Source: Fusibacter_C sp942493125 (lineage in GTDB: Bacteria > Bacillota > Clostridia > Peptostreptococcales > Acidaminobacteraceae). Taken from it: a stretch of 64,000 nucleotides of DNA. How positions within the stretch are numbered: position 1 is the first letter of the stretch; every line of letters begins with the position of its first letter. The stretch lies in contig OW818667.1 of assembly GCA_942493125.1 (NCBI GenBank), positions 1,984,001-2,048,000 of the forward strand, written 5' to 3'. Shown one piece after another: positions 33,801 through 42,070 of this stretch. Both the position numbers and the translations under genes were made by a program. A model generated the notes under the pieces. The model saw only the letters and a program-made list of their open reading frames with translations. It was not told the DNA's origin and did not search any database.

Positions 33801-36000
33801 TGAGCACTACGCCAGTTGCGTTGTAAACTTGGATGCCATATGCACCTTGCCATGAAGCTAATGCGGTCATGGTTACATTTAAATCATTAATCGTTACATC
33901 GTTTGCCGACACTAAAATGCCGTGTCTTGAGCCATTGCTAAGGCCGTTGATTGCACCTGTGAAGCTCAATTGATGCATACCGCCATTGATTGTTACTGCT
34001 CTGTCAACGATCAATCTTTCTGCGATATTTGTAATGTCAGCGGTTATGTTAATCGTTGTAATCACTGTATTTGCAAGTGCTGCTTTAAATTGTTCTAACG
34101 TTGCGACGTTCGCAACAGTTACGACTGGTTCTACTGGTACTACAACTATTTTGGCAATACCACTCATCCCAGCAATTGCTGTTGTTTGAGCTGAAGTTAT
34201 AGCTGACAATGTTGTACATGAATCAACTGCTGCATATCCAGCGGTTTTAAATCCAGTTAGAATTGTCCAATTTTCTGTTGTGTACTCTGATTGGATACAT
34301 GTTGTGAATGCCTCATTTAATGCCGCATGTGCTGCAAGCTTTGCAGCTGCTAATATTTGAGCTGGAGATGCAGCAATACTAGATGTTGCTACACTCGTTT
34401 GTGATCCAGTAAAATTACCATTAGCTGTAAAAGTCACTTTAATATATTTCCCTGAGAATTCAGGTGCAATTAAATAAGTGTTTGAAGTGGCGCCTGAAAT
34501 ATTTACAAAGGTTCCACTTGCTGTATCTGAACTTTTCCACTGATAACTGCCAGTGCTCGCTAATGGTGTAGGCGTTGCTGTTAAAATTGCACCCACTTCA
34601 TTATTTCCAGCAACTACAATACCTGTTACCGCTACCGGTGTAGGTGTAACAACTGGTGGTGTAACCACGGGAGGCGTAACTACCGGAGGTGTCACAACTG
34701 GTGGCGCTACGACCGGTGGGGCTACGACTGGTGGTGTCACGACTGGAGCGGCAACACCAGGTTTTGTATCCATATTAGTTGGCGCTTTTTCAAATGTTAT
34801 GCCGCCTTCATTGACGATAGCATTTGCAATAACGCCAGCACCTTTAACGACTGTATTGATTGCATCAAAAGTGACTTCTTGTACCGTTGATGATGCGTCA
34901 ACATTTAATGTAACTCCCAAAGCTTTGATGTCGACACTATCACATTTTACACTGGTAAGTGTGATGACAACGCCACTATTGGCACTTTTTTCTACAGTGA
35001 TGCCTTCAAAACCAGCACCAGTCATATTCACTTCTTCTAATTTAATAGAAGAACCTGCGACGATTTCATCAATTTCGGATGTTCCTGATGCTACTATTCT
35101 GACTGGACCATCATCCTTTTGAATGAAGACTTTACCTGTATTAACATTTATGAAATAAATACTATGTTCACCACCACCATTGACATAAGTGCTGCCTTCA
35201 ACTGTGACGCTTTTTAGTGTTGCGTCACCACTTCCGACTTCTTTGGCGATAGTAAGGTTGCCCTTAACAATCATGTTTTGTAATGTAATGCCCGCTTGTT
35301 TGATGACAACATTACCATTGATTATAGTATTTTCCTTTGCAGATCCATATGTACCAGCTTTATCGTAGACGACTTCTACGAAGTCTTTTGCACTCGCATA
35401 TTTATAGCCGTTATTAACTGTAGCCAATGCCTCAGCTCGTGTGATTAAAGCTCTTGGTTTGAAATTTCCATTAGGATAACCGTTCATGATCTTAGCTTCA
35501 GAAACAGCGATGACCGCTACTTTGCTCCAGTCAGCTATTGAAGTTGCATCTGAGAACGCAATATCATTTGTATTAGCAGCCAACGATTGGACACGACTCA
35601 TGATTGATGCCGCTTCCTCACGAGTAATCATGCTATCTGGATGAATGCCGCCATCAGGATAACCTGAAATGTATCCTGCAGCATCTGCTTTGGCAATTAC
35701 AGATGCATACCATGCTTCATTTGTTACATCAATGAACGTTACATTTGATTCTTCTGTGAATCCAAATGAATTGTTCACTAATGCAAAAAATTCTGCTCGA
35801 GTAATTGTGTTGTCTGGTTTGAACGATCCATCAAGATACCCTTTTGAGACGCCTGATTTCATAGCTGCTTCAATTACCTCTTTTGCCCAATGCGTGTCAT
35901 AGTCCGTTGACGCTGTAGCACCAAAAACAGGACTGAACGTCGATAAAACCATGAGCAAGCTCAAGGTCAACGCAAGTGTTTTTCTTAAATAGTTTGACAT
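30883..36000 (-). CDS. Giant SLH surface protein with five tandem beta-helix repeats
   Basis: A 1705-residue secreted protein. Order: signal peptide (1-29, SPVFG); three SLH domains (about 32-205; WAKEVIEAAMKSGVSKGYLDGSFKPDNTITRAEFFAL and two more); a first beta-helix region (210-420; NTIINGNVVIKQAGITLQNMIVKGNLTI); a Pro/Val linker (TPPVVAPPVV...); an Ig-like domain and a short helical part (about 455-625); then five near-identical units of about 215 residues (RAVTINGGMHQLSFTGAINGL, GILVSANDVTINDLNVTM, GAYGIQVYNATGVVLNDF), each a right-handed beta-helix of the pectate-lyase type. No catalytic residues were recognised, so it is more likely an adhesin or S-layer-associated filament. The ATG at 36000 follows GGGGAG. 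Confidence 0.92.
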   Translation of the reverse strand: MSNYLRKTLALTLSLLMVLSTFSPVFGATASTDYDTHWAKEVIEAAMKSGVSKGYLDGSFKPDNTITRAEFFALVNNSFGFTEESNVTFIDVTNEAWYASVIAKADAAGYISGYPDGGIHPDSMITREEAASIMSRVQSLAANTNDIAFSDATSIADWSKVAVIAVSEAKIMNGYPNGNFKPRALITRAEALATVNNGYKYASAKDFVEVVYDKAGTYGSAKENTIINGNVVIKQAGITLQNMIVKGNLTIAKEVGSGDATLKSVTVEGSTYVNGGGEHSIYFINVNTGKVFIQKDDGPVRIVASGTSEIDEIVAGSSIKLEEVNMTGAGFEGITVEKSANSGVVITLTSVKCDSVDIKALGVTLNVDASSTVQEVTFDAINTVVKGAGVIANAIVNEGGITFEKAPTNMDTKPGVAAPVVTPPVVAPPVVAPPVVTPPVVTPPVVTPPVVTPTPVAVTGIVVAGNNEVGAILTATPTPLASTGSYQWKSSDTASGTFVNISGATSNTYLIAPEFSGKYIKVTFTANGNFTGSQTSVATSSIAASPAQILAAAKLAAHAALNEAFTTCIQSEYTTENWTILTGFKTAGYAAVDSCTTLSAITSAQTTAIAGMSGIAKIVVVPVEPVVTVANVATLEQFKAALANTVITTINITADITNIAERLIVDRAVTINGGMHQLSFTGAINGLSNGSRHGILVSANDVTINDLNVTMTALASWQGAYGIQVYNATGVVLNDFTGTGADAGLLVNASSVELTGITTVTGNEFGGIEVSKGTAVGLSNSALTVTGTLVNGTEVFGQPTIWLVTGQGAVTGAHVPATTNTTLKADQTQYYMDAVNAVAPVEPVVTVANVATLEQFKAALANTVITTINISADITNIAERLIVDRAVTINGGMHQLSFTGAINGLSYGSRHGILVSANDVTINDLNVTMTALALWQGAYGIQVYNATGVVLNDFTGTGADAGLLVNASSVELTGVTTVTGNEFGGIEVSKGTAAGLSNSALTVTGTLVNGTEVFGQPTIWLVTGQGAVTGAHVPAATNTTLKADQTQYYMDAANAVAPVVTVANVANLAELKAALADTVITTINITDDIPEIAERLLVDRAVTINGGMHQLSFTGAINGLSYGSRHGILVSANDVTINDLNVTMTALALWQGAYGIQVYNATGVVLNDFTATGADAGLLVNASSVELTGITTVTGNEFGGIEVSKGTAVGLSNSALTVTGTLVNGTEVFGQPTIWLVTGQGAVTGAHVPAATNTTLKVDQTQYYMDAANAVAPVVTVANVATLTELKAALANTVITTINITADITNIAERLIVDRAITINGGMHQLSFTSAINGLSYGSRHGILVSANDVTINDLNVTMTALALWQGAYGIQVYNATGVVLNDFTATGADAGLLVNASSVELTGITTVTGNEFGGIEVSKGTAVGLSNSALTVTGTLVNGTEVFGQPTIWLVTGQGAVTGAHVPATTNTTLKADQTQYYMDATNAVEPVVTVANVATLEQFKAALANTVITTINITADIPEIAERLLVDRAVTINGGMHQLSFTAAINGLSYGSRHGILVSANDVTINDLNVTMTTLALWQGAYGIQVYNATGVVLNDFTGTGADAGLLVNASSVELTGITTVTGNEFGGIEVSKGTAADLPNSALTVTGTLVNGTEVFGQPTIWLVTGQGAVTGAHVPATTNTTLKADQTQYYMTAENAVEVQQ
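30889..34135 (-). repeat. 645-bp direct repeat, five copies
   Basis: Five in-frame units with a 645-bp period (one junction about 12 bp longer), boundaries near 31534, 32179, 32824 and 33481. Units are nearly identical at the DNA level with scattered synonymous changes, so they are recent or kept alike by recombination. Confidence 0.95.
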
Positions 36001-36333
36001 TATTTCTCCCCTTAAAAATTTATTTAACTTAAACTCCACGTCTACTATTTGTAATTCATAATCTGAATTATTGTAGCTTTCGAAGAATTTGAGTTATAAA
36101 CACAAAAAATAAACATAAGCATTTTGATCCATATACTTATGACAAAACCAATATTCAACTAGATAAATTTTGTTGCAGTGCCTCGTGCACTATTATATGT
36201 ATTTCCAATACTTTCAAAACTATTGTAACTTATATGTCAGTTCTATGAGTCGCCGATACTAGTATACGAATACCAATCTCTTAGTATCAATGCCCTATCA
36301 TCTTAGTGCTATGGTATCATACGCAAATGCAAG
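36001..36333. other. Leader and promoter region of the giant SLH gene
   Basis: No gene seen in this AT-rich stretch. On the minus strand it offers a TATAAT-like box (36191-36200 region) directly before an AGTGC-N5-GCACT hairpin (36177-36191), implying a leader of about 180 nt. The leader has a CATAAG/CTTATG stem but no riboswitch class that I recognise. Confidence 0.4.
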
Positions 36334-36386
36334 AAAAAGGAGTCCCAAAAATGATGATACAGTTAAAATCATTTTTAAGACTCCCT
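36334..36386 (-). terminator. Terminator after the DUF368 gene
   Basis: GGGAGTC and AAAAATGAT arms pair with ATCATTTTT and GACTCC across 36339-36385, with CTTTTTC tail on the minus strand. Confidence 0.85.
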
Positions 36387-36397
36387 TATTAAATTCA

Positions 36398-37198
36398 TTA
36401 ATGCATCAATCTATTGAGTTTAAATGAAAATATGAATCCTATGAGGCATAGTGCCACGCCGACCATGAGCTCAGGTCCTGCAGAGACAGGTGGCAAAATC
36501 GTCAGGATCGATCCCATGACAAAGCCGAGGATGCTGTAATACGTGAGTCCGTAGACTTTGTTGAACAGGATGTTTATGATCTTCGCAAATACCAAGATGC
36601 TAAGGCCAAAGCCCAAACCAACCGGTATCATGAATGGGATATCAAAATTGACGATACCATCGAGCAAAAACTCGTAACCCCCAACATACATCAGCATAAA
36701 TGAAGAACTTATTCCAGGAACGATTGTTCCAATGCCAATAATCGCGCCATACAGGCCGCGTACCAACACATTTGGGGCTTCACCCTCTGACAATATGACT
36801 GCATTACTCTCAATCATCATCGCCAGAACAGTGATGCTAAACGTTACAATACATGGCAATATGTAGATGGGTTTAAAGCCCTTTTTATTTGCTTCCTTAA
36901 ACACCGATGGCAATGTACCCACCATCAGCCCTATGAACAAGAACTTCACCTGCGCTTCGTGAAACTCGAACAGGTACTTCATGATCTTGCTGAAACCTAG
37001 TATACCCAGTGCAACACCTATACTCAGCGGGATCAAAAAGATCATCTTCTTTTTGAAGTTCTTATAAAAATTCGCGATCGCGTCAGTTAGCTTATCGTAG
37101 ATCCCAAGTATCACAGCAAATGTGCCACCACTAACGCCTGGCGCCACCGCCCCAATACCTATGATCAGTCCCTTTAGGACATTCTTAAAAAATTCCAT
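36398..37198 (-). CDS. DUF368 family polyprenyl-phosphate transporter (PopT-like)
   Basis: A 266-residue protein with about eight membrane segments and the DUF368 signatures GIIGIGAVAPGVSGGTFAVILGIYDKL (about 11-37) and a second half-repeat GAIIGIGTIVPGISSSFMLMYVGGYEFLL (about 150-178). Members have been shown to recycle undecaprenyl phosphate across the membrane, supporting wall and polysaccharide synthesis. AAGGAAA is the ribosome site. It is monocistronic with its own terminator. An 11-bp inverted repeat upstream (37214-37258) suggests control. Confidence 0.9.
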   Translation of the reverse strand: MEFFKNVLKGLIIGIGAVAPGVSGGTFAVILGIYDKLTDAIANFYKNFKKKMIFLIPLSIGVALGILGFSKIMKYLFEFHEAQVKFLFIGLMVGTLPSVFKEANKKGFKPIYILPCIVTFSITVLAMMIESNAVILSEGEAPNVLVRGLYGAIIGIGTIVPGISSSFMLMYVGGYEFLLDGIVNFDIPFMIPVGLGFGLSILVFAKIINILFNKVYGLTYYSILGFVMGSILTILPPVSAGPELMVGVALCLIGFIFSFKLNRLMH

Positions 37199-37213
37199 CT
37201 CGGTTTCCTTTAC

Positions 37214-37258
37214 AATTTATGTAATCGATAGCTTTATGTACTTATAGTTACATAAATT
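37214..37258. promoter_or_regulatory. Inverted repeat upstream of the DUF368 gene
   Basis: AATTTATGTAA (37214-37224) and TTACATAAATT (37248-37258) are perfect inverted copies 23 bp apart, within the 118-bp gap upstream of the start codon. Confidence 0.6.
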
Positions 37259-37316
37259 CATAGGCTATCACCATTATATCACAATTTGCCACCAAATTTC
37301 TTAACGTATTAAAGCG

Positions 37317-39044
37317 TCATTTGCTAAACAGCTTAAGCATTTCCATAACTGCTGTATTCACTTTATACTTAGGAATCTCAGTCTCAGAAAACTCAGTAAA
37401 CGAACTGTTGGCTTCATTTAGCCACATGAGCGGTTCAGGGGCAAGGATGTTATGCACGCAGTTGTACATCCAAGAGATCTGGTTGTCTTTTAGCGCAGTC
37501 AGCCATTCACTGTGATAAGCCACGTAACCTTCAGGCGTTAGGTCATTTGTATCCGTACCCACTTCTGTCATCAAGAACGAGACGCCATTTTCTTTAGCGC
37601 AGTCCATAAAGCCCTTGAGATAGGATTTGGCAAAATACTCAGCATCGAGTGTATACTCAGTATCACCGATCGTCTCTAATGTGCCATCCGCCTTGATCAT
37701 GATATGCGGTAACGGCTCGTTAGGTACATAGACGCCATATAGGGAATGCGTTGGAATCGTGATGGTTTTTCCACCCTTTTGCGAGATGGATACTGCTACC
37801 AGTGCGGCCTCACCTTGAGGGTCGATGACGAGCTTTTTAGTCCCAGCAGGAAATGCGGCCACTGTATTTGATTTTTCATTAACAAAAGCATCCTTTGCGG
37901 GCTTGTAGATCGTCTTGTCATCGGCCAATATTTTCGCAGCCGTGCTATAGTACTCATAATATACTGTTATATCGCCCTCTGCAAAACCAGTTTCGCTCTC
38001 TAGAACGAGTTCGCCACTTTCCACACTAAGTGATCCCGGCAGATATTGCATCGGCCATTTGGCATCGAACGTCACGCCCCAATCCTTAAGCCGTTCTTCG
38101 TCAACAGTATAGATATGCGTATGCATCGACAAATCACAGCCGATCTTAGCCAGCGCTTCAGGAATCTGTTTGCCCACATCTTGAACGATGATGATGCGAC
38201 TTTCATTATCCGTCCAAAGGTCTTTGACGATCGGGGTCATCACTTCGGCGTATAAATCAATGTCATAATCTACAACTGCTGGCTCAGCGATCATCTCAAA
38301 GCTCAAGACATCAGATGGAATGTCCGCATATCGCGTCGAGAGCATCTTCCAGTAAGCATGAAAGGTCTCCTGCATCGCATCATCTGCGAAGATGGCATAG
38401 TTGCTTTGCGTGCCCTCTTCCTCCCAAGACGTGTTCCATTTACCCGGAAGACCAGTTATGGACAACATGATATGGATGTCGTATTCAAGTCCCCAAGCGA
38501 TGAGCTCATCCAACTGCTCGAGTTCCGATACATTTATGGACATCATATCCTCTGGATTTGAAAAAAAGGACATGCTATATAATACCCTCGCGGCGTTGAA
38601 ACCGTTGTCGTGGAAATATTTCATCTCTTCCTTGACGAACATGGTTGGTCCAGCGCTATAGTTGCTCCATACGGGGTTGCCATAATTGACACTGATTTTA
38701 TTTTCGAGGATCAGACCCGTCCAATAAGGCACATGGTTTTTAGATGCTGCAGGCATTGAATAGGATTCGAGAAGTTCCTTGGTTATAATCGATGCGTCAT
38801 AAGTCCCCACGTCTTTGATTGGAATGTACTTCGGCGCTCTAAGTTGAACAGGTGTTGGTTCAATGCTAACCTGCGCATCCTCGCTGCTTGGCTCTGTACT
38901 TTGCTCAGTAGCTGCTGCAACCTCTGTCGTATCACGCTCAGACGTCTGCCCATTTTTTGTACTATCTAAGCTGCACCCTACAAGAATGCTCACTACGAAC
39001 AATAAAATCAAACTACTTTTCCATGTGTATGACCAACGTTTCAT
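37317..39044 (-). CDS. Lipoprotein with glycoside hydrolase family 5-like domain
   Basis: A 575-residue lipoprotein: signal ending ILVGC (lipid cysteine about residue 24), a Thr/Glu/Ser-rich linker, then a GH5-like (clan GH-A) barrel. Visible are GFNAARVLYS (about 140), WGLEYDIHIMLSITGLPGKWNT (about 185-206), VLSFEMIAEP (about 242-251) with the acid/base glutamate, SMHTHIY, and SFLMTEVGTDTN (about 510) with the nucleophile glutamate. The conserved Asn before the acid/base Glu (NEP) is Ala here. A jelly-roll-like insert (about 330-450) splits the barrel. It would act on glycans at the cell surface, or bind them if the Ala abolishes activity. The ATG at 39044 follows AGAGGTTG. Confidence 0.8.
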   Translation of the reverse strand: MKRWSYTWKSSLILLFVVSILVGCSLDSTKNGQTSERDTTEVAAATEQSTEPSSEDAQVSIEPTPVQLRAPKYIPIKDVGTYDASIITKELLESYSMPAASKNHVPYWTGLILENKISVNYGNPVWSNYSAGPTMFVKEEMKYFHDNGFNAARVLYSMSFFSNPEDMMSINVSELEQLDELIAWGLEYDIHIMLSITGLPGKWNTSWEEEGTQSNYAIFADDAMQETFHAYWKMLSTRYADIPSDVLSFEMIAEPAVVDYDIDLYAEVMTPIVKDLWTDNESRIIIVQDVGKQIPEALAKIGCDLSMHTHIYTVDEERLKDWGVTFDAKWPMQYLPGSLSVESGELVLESETGFAEGDITVYYEYYSTAAKILADDKTIYKPAKDAFVNEKSNTVAAFPAGTKKLVIDPQGEAALVAVSISQKGGKTITIPTHSLYGVYVPNEPLPHIMIKADGTLETIGDTEYTLDAEYFAKSYLKGFMDCAKENGVSFLMTEVGTDTNDLTPEGYVAYHSEWLTALKDNQISWMYNCVHNILAPEPLMWLNEANSSFTEFSETEIPKYKVNTAVMEMLKLFSK

Positions 39045-39127
39045 ACCACAACCTCTTTTCGTATCATATTTGTATAACATTTATAATGCCATCATTGACA
39101 AAGGATTCACGTTAAGGACATTATATC

Positions 39128-39169
39128 AAAAAAAAGAACGGCTGTATCAAATGAATGATACGCCGTCCT
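39128..39169 (-). terminator. Terminator after the secreted helical protein gene
   Basis: Stem between 39136-39149 and 39156-39169 (GGACGGCGTATCA / TGATACAGCCGTTC) followed by U8 on the minus strand. Confidence 0.92.
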
Positions 39170-39196
39170 TGTAAATACTGATAGGTGTTAATATAC

Positions 39197-39835
39197 CTAT
39201 TTCGTCAACAGATAATCGAGCTTTGCTTGATCAAAAGACAAATGCTTAGGTTGCGCCGCGATAATATCCCTTAGTGCCGCTTCAACAGCAGCGGGATCTT
39301 CAGCAAGTACTGCTTCCTTGAGTGCTTTGTTCAAAGCAAGCTTTTCGCCTTCAGCTAGATCATAAGTCACTTTTAGTGCATCGATATCGGATTTGGTCGT
39401 CTCTCTTTCGAGTTTCACTTCTGCTCTAAAAGCTAAAATAGCTGATTTTGCTTCTTCTCGCGTCATCTCATCCGCTTCAACAGAGGCTTTTATGCCTTCA
39501 TAAAATGCTTTCGACTCAGTATAATGCTTCTCCATGATACGTGTGCGCTCAGCTATAAGCGCGATATGCAGACTGTCATGCTCAGACCAGAACGATTCAA
39601 AATCACCGAGTAAAGCAGGTGCGTATGTGTTGATCGTCTCAGTCATCTTCGCTCTATAAGCGTCCCGTTTTGCGATGCCATCTGCCGCTTTCGTTTCCAA
39701 GTTCTGAGCCGCCGTCTCATGTCTCAGATCCAATTTCTCGATGACTTTTGGTGCATCTGCAAATGAAAGACTTGGAATCGTTATCATTGCAACCGCCAAA
39801 GCCACTACCAATGTTTTTTTCATCTTCTTCATCAT
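39197..39835 (-). CDS. Secreted alpha-helical protein, function unknown
   Basis: A 212-residue protein with a cleavable signal peptide (about 1-27, PSLSFA) and a charged, nearly all-helical body rich in Ala, Glu and Lys, with likely coiled-coil segments. No cysteine or motif points to a family; the general look is like periplasmic/secreted Spy- or OmpH-type helpers, which is only a loose comparison. GGGAGAA precedes the double ATG. It is monocistronic with its own terminator. Confidence 0.75.
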   Translation of the reverse strand: MMKKMKKTLVVALAVAMITIPSLSFADAPKVIEKLDLRHETAAQNLETKAADGIAKRDAYRAKMTETINTYAPALLGDFESFWSEHDSLHIALIAERTRIMEKHYTESKAFYEGIKASVEADEMTREEAKSAILAFRAEVKLERETTKSDIDALKVTYDLAEGEKLALNKALKEAVLAEDPAAVEAALRDIIAAQPKHLSFDQAKLDYLLTK

Positions 39836-39941
39836 AACCGTTCTCCCTTGAAATTTACTTGTTTTGCCCTTAGGCTTAAATCAAGTATAAAACAAAAGGC
39901 CTTGTCATCTCAAAGGTCAAACTGTGGCAAAGTATAGGTTG

Positions 39942-40169
39942 CTATCGTTTATTTTCGATTTGTTCAATAGATGTAAGTAACTCATCGTAGAAACGCTTGT
40001 TTTTTCTGACATATAGGTTCTCTATTAAATTGTTATATTCAGATTCTGACATTAAGACAACATTTTCTCCACGTTCTCTGGTGACAATAATGGTTTCATA
40101 ATCGTTCGTTACTTTATCACAAACGCTTTTAAAATTACTTCTTACTTTTGAAAATGATAATGCAAGCAT
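39942..40169 (-). CDS. Phd/YefM-family antitoxin without a partner
   Basis: A 75-residue protein of the Phd/YefM type: FSKVRSNFKSVCDKVTNDYETIIVTRERGENVVLMSESEYNNL is the DNA-binding fold, followed by the toxin-binding tail. AGGAGGTGA precedes the ATG. In intact modules a RelE/YoeB-type toxin gene follows by a few bases; here 106 non-coding bases follow and no toxin ORF is present on either strand, so this is a solitary antitoxin, perhaps a repressor or an anti-addiction remnant. Confidence 0.85.
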   Translation of the reverse strand: MLALSFSKVRSNFKSVCDKVTNDYETIIVTRERGENVVLMSESEYNNLIENLYVRKNKRFYDELLTSIEQIENKR

Positions 40170-40229
40170 AAGTCACCTCCTACATGACCATCATACATCA
40201 CAAAAGGTGACTATCCAATAGCAATAGTT

Positions 40230-40643
40230 TCACAACAACAAATACAGATCCGAGTCCTCTTTATTCATGCGTTTCTCAACAGCGCCAAACACAACAAAAA
40301 AGTCCTTTTCGAAAACTCCTGGATTCGACATCAATTTTGACTTCGTATTATATTTGTTTTTAAAGTCAGTATAGACCGCTTTCAGGTTTCCCATCTCATC
40401 AATATAAGCTTTTGCCTTATTTCTGATCTCTGGCTTATCTGAATTTAGTAAGTTAGGATATAAATATTGATCCTCGTGCGATAAATGTATTTGAAGAATG
40501 CCCGCAAGAACACTGATATTCTTTGCGATCGACGGCGCATGTAGTTCTAGATTTTTATCATTCACCAACTTGATATTCTCTTTAATCAACGCGTTGATGT
40601 TCTCATGCTGCTTTCTTAATTGTTCTGTATTGTTAACGCTCAT
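40230..40643 (-). CDS. Hemerythrin-like domain protein
   Basis: A 137-residue four-helix protein matching the hemerythrin HHE fold: LRKQHENI (about 10-17), HLSHEDQYLYPNLL (about 51-64) and the last helix RMNKEDSDLYLLL. Such proteins bind a di-iron centre and sense or carry oxygen, NO or iron. The last helix has Glu/Asp but no His, as in many HHE-type members, so metal content is uncertain. The start at 40643 follows GGAGGCAC. It is monocistronic. Confidence 0.8.
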   Translation of the reverse strand: MSVNNTEQLRKQHENINALIKENIKLVNDKNLELHAPSIAKNISVLAGILQIHLSHEDQYLYPNLLNSDKPEIRNKAKAYIDEMGNLKAVYTDFKNKYNTKSKLMSNPGVFEKDFFVVFGAVEKRMNKEDSDLYLLL

Positions 40644-40804
40644 TTGTGCCTCCACATATTTTTAAAGAGATTATAACTCAACTTAAAAATGTGGTCTGTG
40701 ATTTGCCTCACACGTGCATCTACCATCGTTGACAAATTAGTTCAAGTTATATTAATATACTTTAAAGTAAGTTACTTACGAGTATACTAATCTAAATCCA
40801 CTAA

Positions 40805-40864
40805 AGTTTTTATGGTTATAACCATAAAAACTATCTATTATTCTAAATGTTTTTAGGGTATAAT
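40805..40864 (+). promoter_or_regulatory. Promoter with 28-bp perfect palindrome
   Basis: A perfect 28-bp palindrome (40805-40832; half-site AGTTTTTATGGTTA) lies 26 bases before a TATAAT (40859-40864), covering the -35 region. It is the only notable element in the gap 40644-40936 and probably an operator for the downstream SWIM-type gene. Confidence 0.65.
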
Positions 40865-40936
40865 CTTAGGCGCTACGGTAAAACATAGAGGGCATCAAGC
40901 ATTTGGCAACATTATCAAGGTGAACGAGGTGAAATT

Positions 40937-41912
40937 ATGAACTGGCAAAATTTATTTGCACCCCACATACTGGCACGCGGATATGACTACTATATTGAAG
41001 GCGCCGTATACAAACTAAAAATTGATGTCAATGAAATCACGGCGCGCGTTTCAGGCACCGTTGACTACAAAGTTGAAATAGAGTTATCCAATAACAGAGT
41101 GATTGCCATGAGCTTTTGCAGCTACAAAGGCTGCAGCGTATGAAAATATGCCTGAGTCATGGACACGAGACTATCATGTGGGTATATGGGCAACGACATA
41201 CTTAGATCTACTAATATCGAATACCCGTCCGGAATCTGAGATTCTCGCGTACGCAGATAAGTATTGGAACTATCCAGAAGTTAGAAAAACATGCGTCCAA
41301 TACTATCTCAATCAAAATGATCACACAAAAGCGATAGAGATACTAAAAACGAGCATTGCGCTTGATAAAGGTTTATCAGGACTCGTCAAAAATTACCGTT
41401 TACAGCTCAAAGATCTGTATTTGTTAAATGGTGACCACGACGCCTATCTTGAGCAACTATGGAACCTCATGCTCATCGATTTTTCAAGCGATATCGAGCT
41501 TTTCAAAGAACTTAAATCAAACTATTCATCTCAGGAATGGCTGGAAAAGCGAGAGCTGATCTTCGACGCATTTCAAAATTCTATAGCACTTGATACCTTC
41601 TACTTGGAGGAGCACTTGTACGATCGATTGTTGGACGCTTTACAAAACGCCAAAGGCATTGAACGTTTACAAAAATATGAGAAGGTCTTGTCGCCTTTAT
41701 ATCCGAAAGAAGTTCTCAATAAATACGAATACGAAATTTCACAGATGTCCCAACCAACAACAGATCGAAAACGATATAATTATCTTGTCTCGTTTCTTAG
41801 ACACATGAAACATATGCCAGGTGGTAAGGAAGTCGTTTCAGATATCGCTATGCATTGGCGCCTCATGTATAGCAATCGCTCTGCGATGATGGATGAGCTT
41901 CGAAAATTGTAA
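40937..41912 (+). pseudogene. Broken SWIM zinc-finger-type gene (N-terminal fragment plus C-terminal fragment)
   Basis: The first ORF (40937-41143) has the N-terminus of SWIM-domain proteins (FAPHILARGYDYYIEGAV, then VEIELSNNRVIAMSF), where the CxCx(n)CxH zinc motif should follow. It ends instead at FCSYKGCSV. A second ORF (41148-41912, 254 residues) in another frame carries a helical region typical of the C-terminal part of these proteins (EVRKTCVQYYLNQNDHTKAIEIL...). The CxH core is missing, so an internal deletion with frameshift is the simplest reading. The start follows GAGGTGAAATT. Two independent genes are possible but less likely, as the second has no good ribosome site. Confidence 0.65.
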
Positions 41913-41964
41913 GTAAAACGATTTGTCGAGTCATGATTAGACTAAATTGAACTCTACAGCAAGC

Positions 41965-42022
41965 AAAAATGCAACGACACTGTTATCGTTGCATTTTTCG
42001 TTGCATCAATGCAACGTTTTTT
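41965..42022. terminator. Two consecutive terminators
   Basis: AAAAATGCAACGA/TCGTTGCATTTTT (41965-41977, 41986-41998) is a symmetric bidirectional terminator. It is followed by CGTTGCAT-CA-ATGCAACG with T6 (41999-42022). They separate the SWIM-type gene from the convergent toxin-antitoxin pair. Confidence 0.9.
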
Positions 42023-42070
42023 CACCTTTGTTGCACATTGTTTCACATCAATAAAATAACGAACGACTTA

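Noticed and set aside
31512..33826. Plus-strand ORFs recurring every 645 bp
   Set aside because: Shadows of the five-fold repeat in the giant SLH gene.
36001..36200. Possible riboswitch in the long leader of the giant SLH gene
   Set aside because: Stems exist (CATAAG/CTTATG, AGTGC/GCACT) but no conserved core of a known class was found.
39836..39941. Toxin gene next to the Phd/YefM antitoxin
   Set aside because: No ORF of useful length on either strand.
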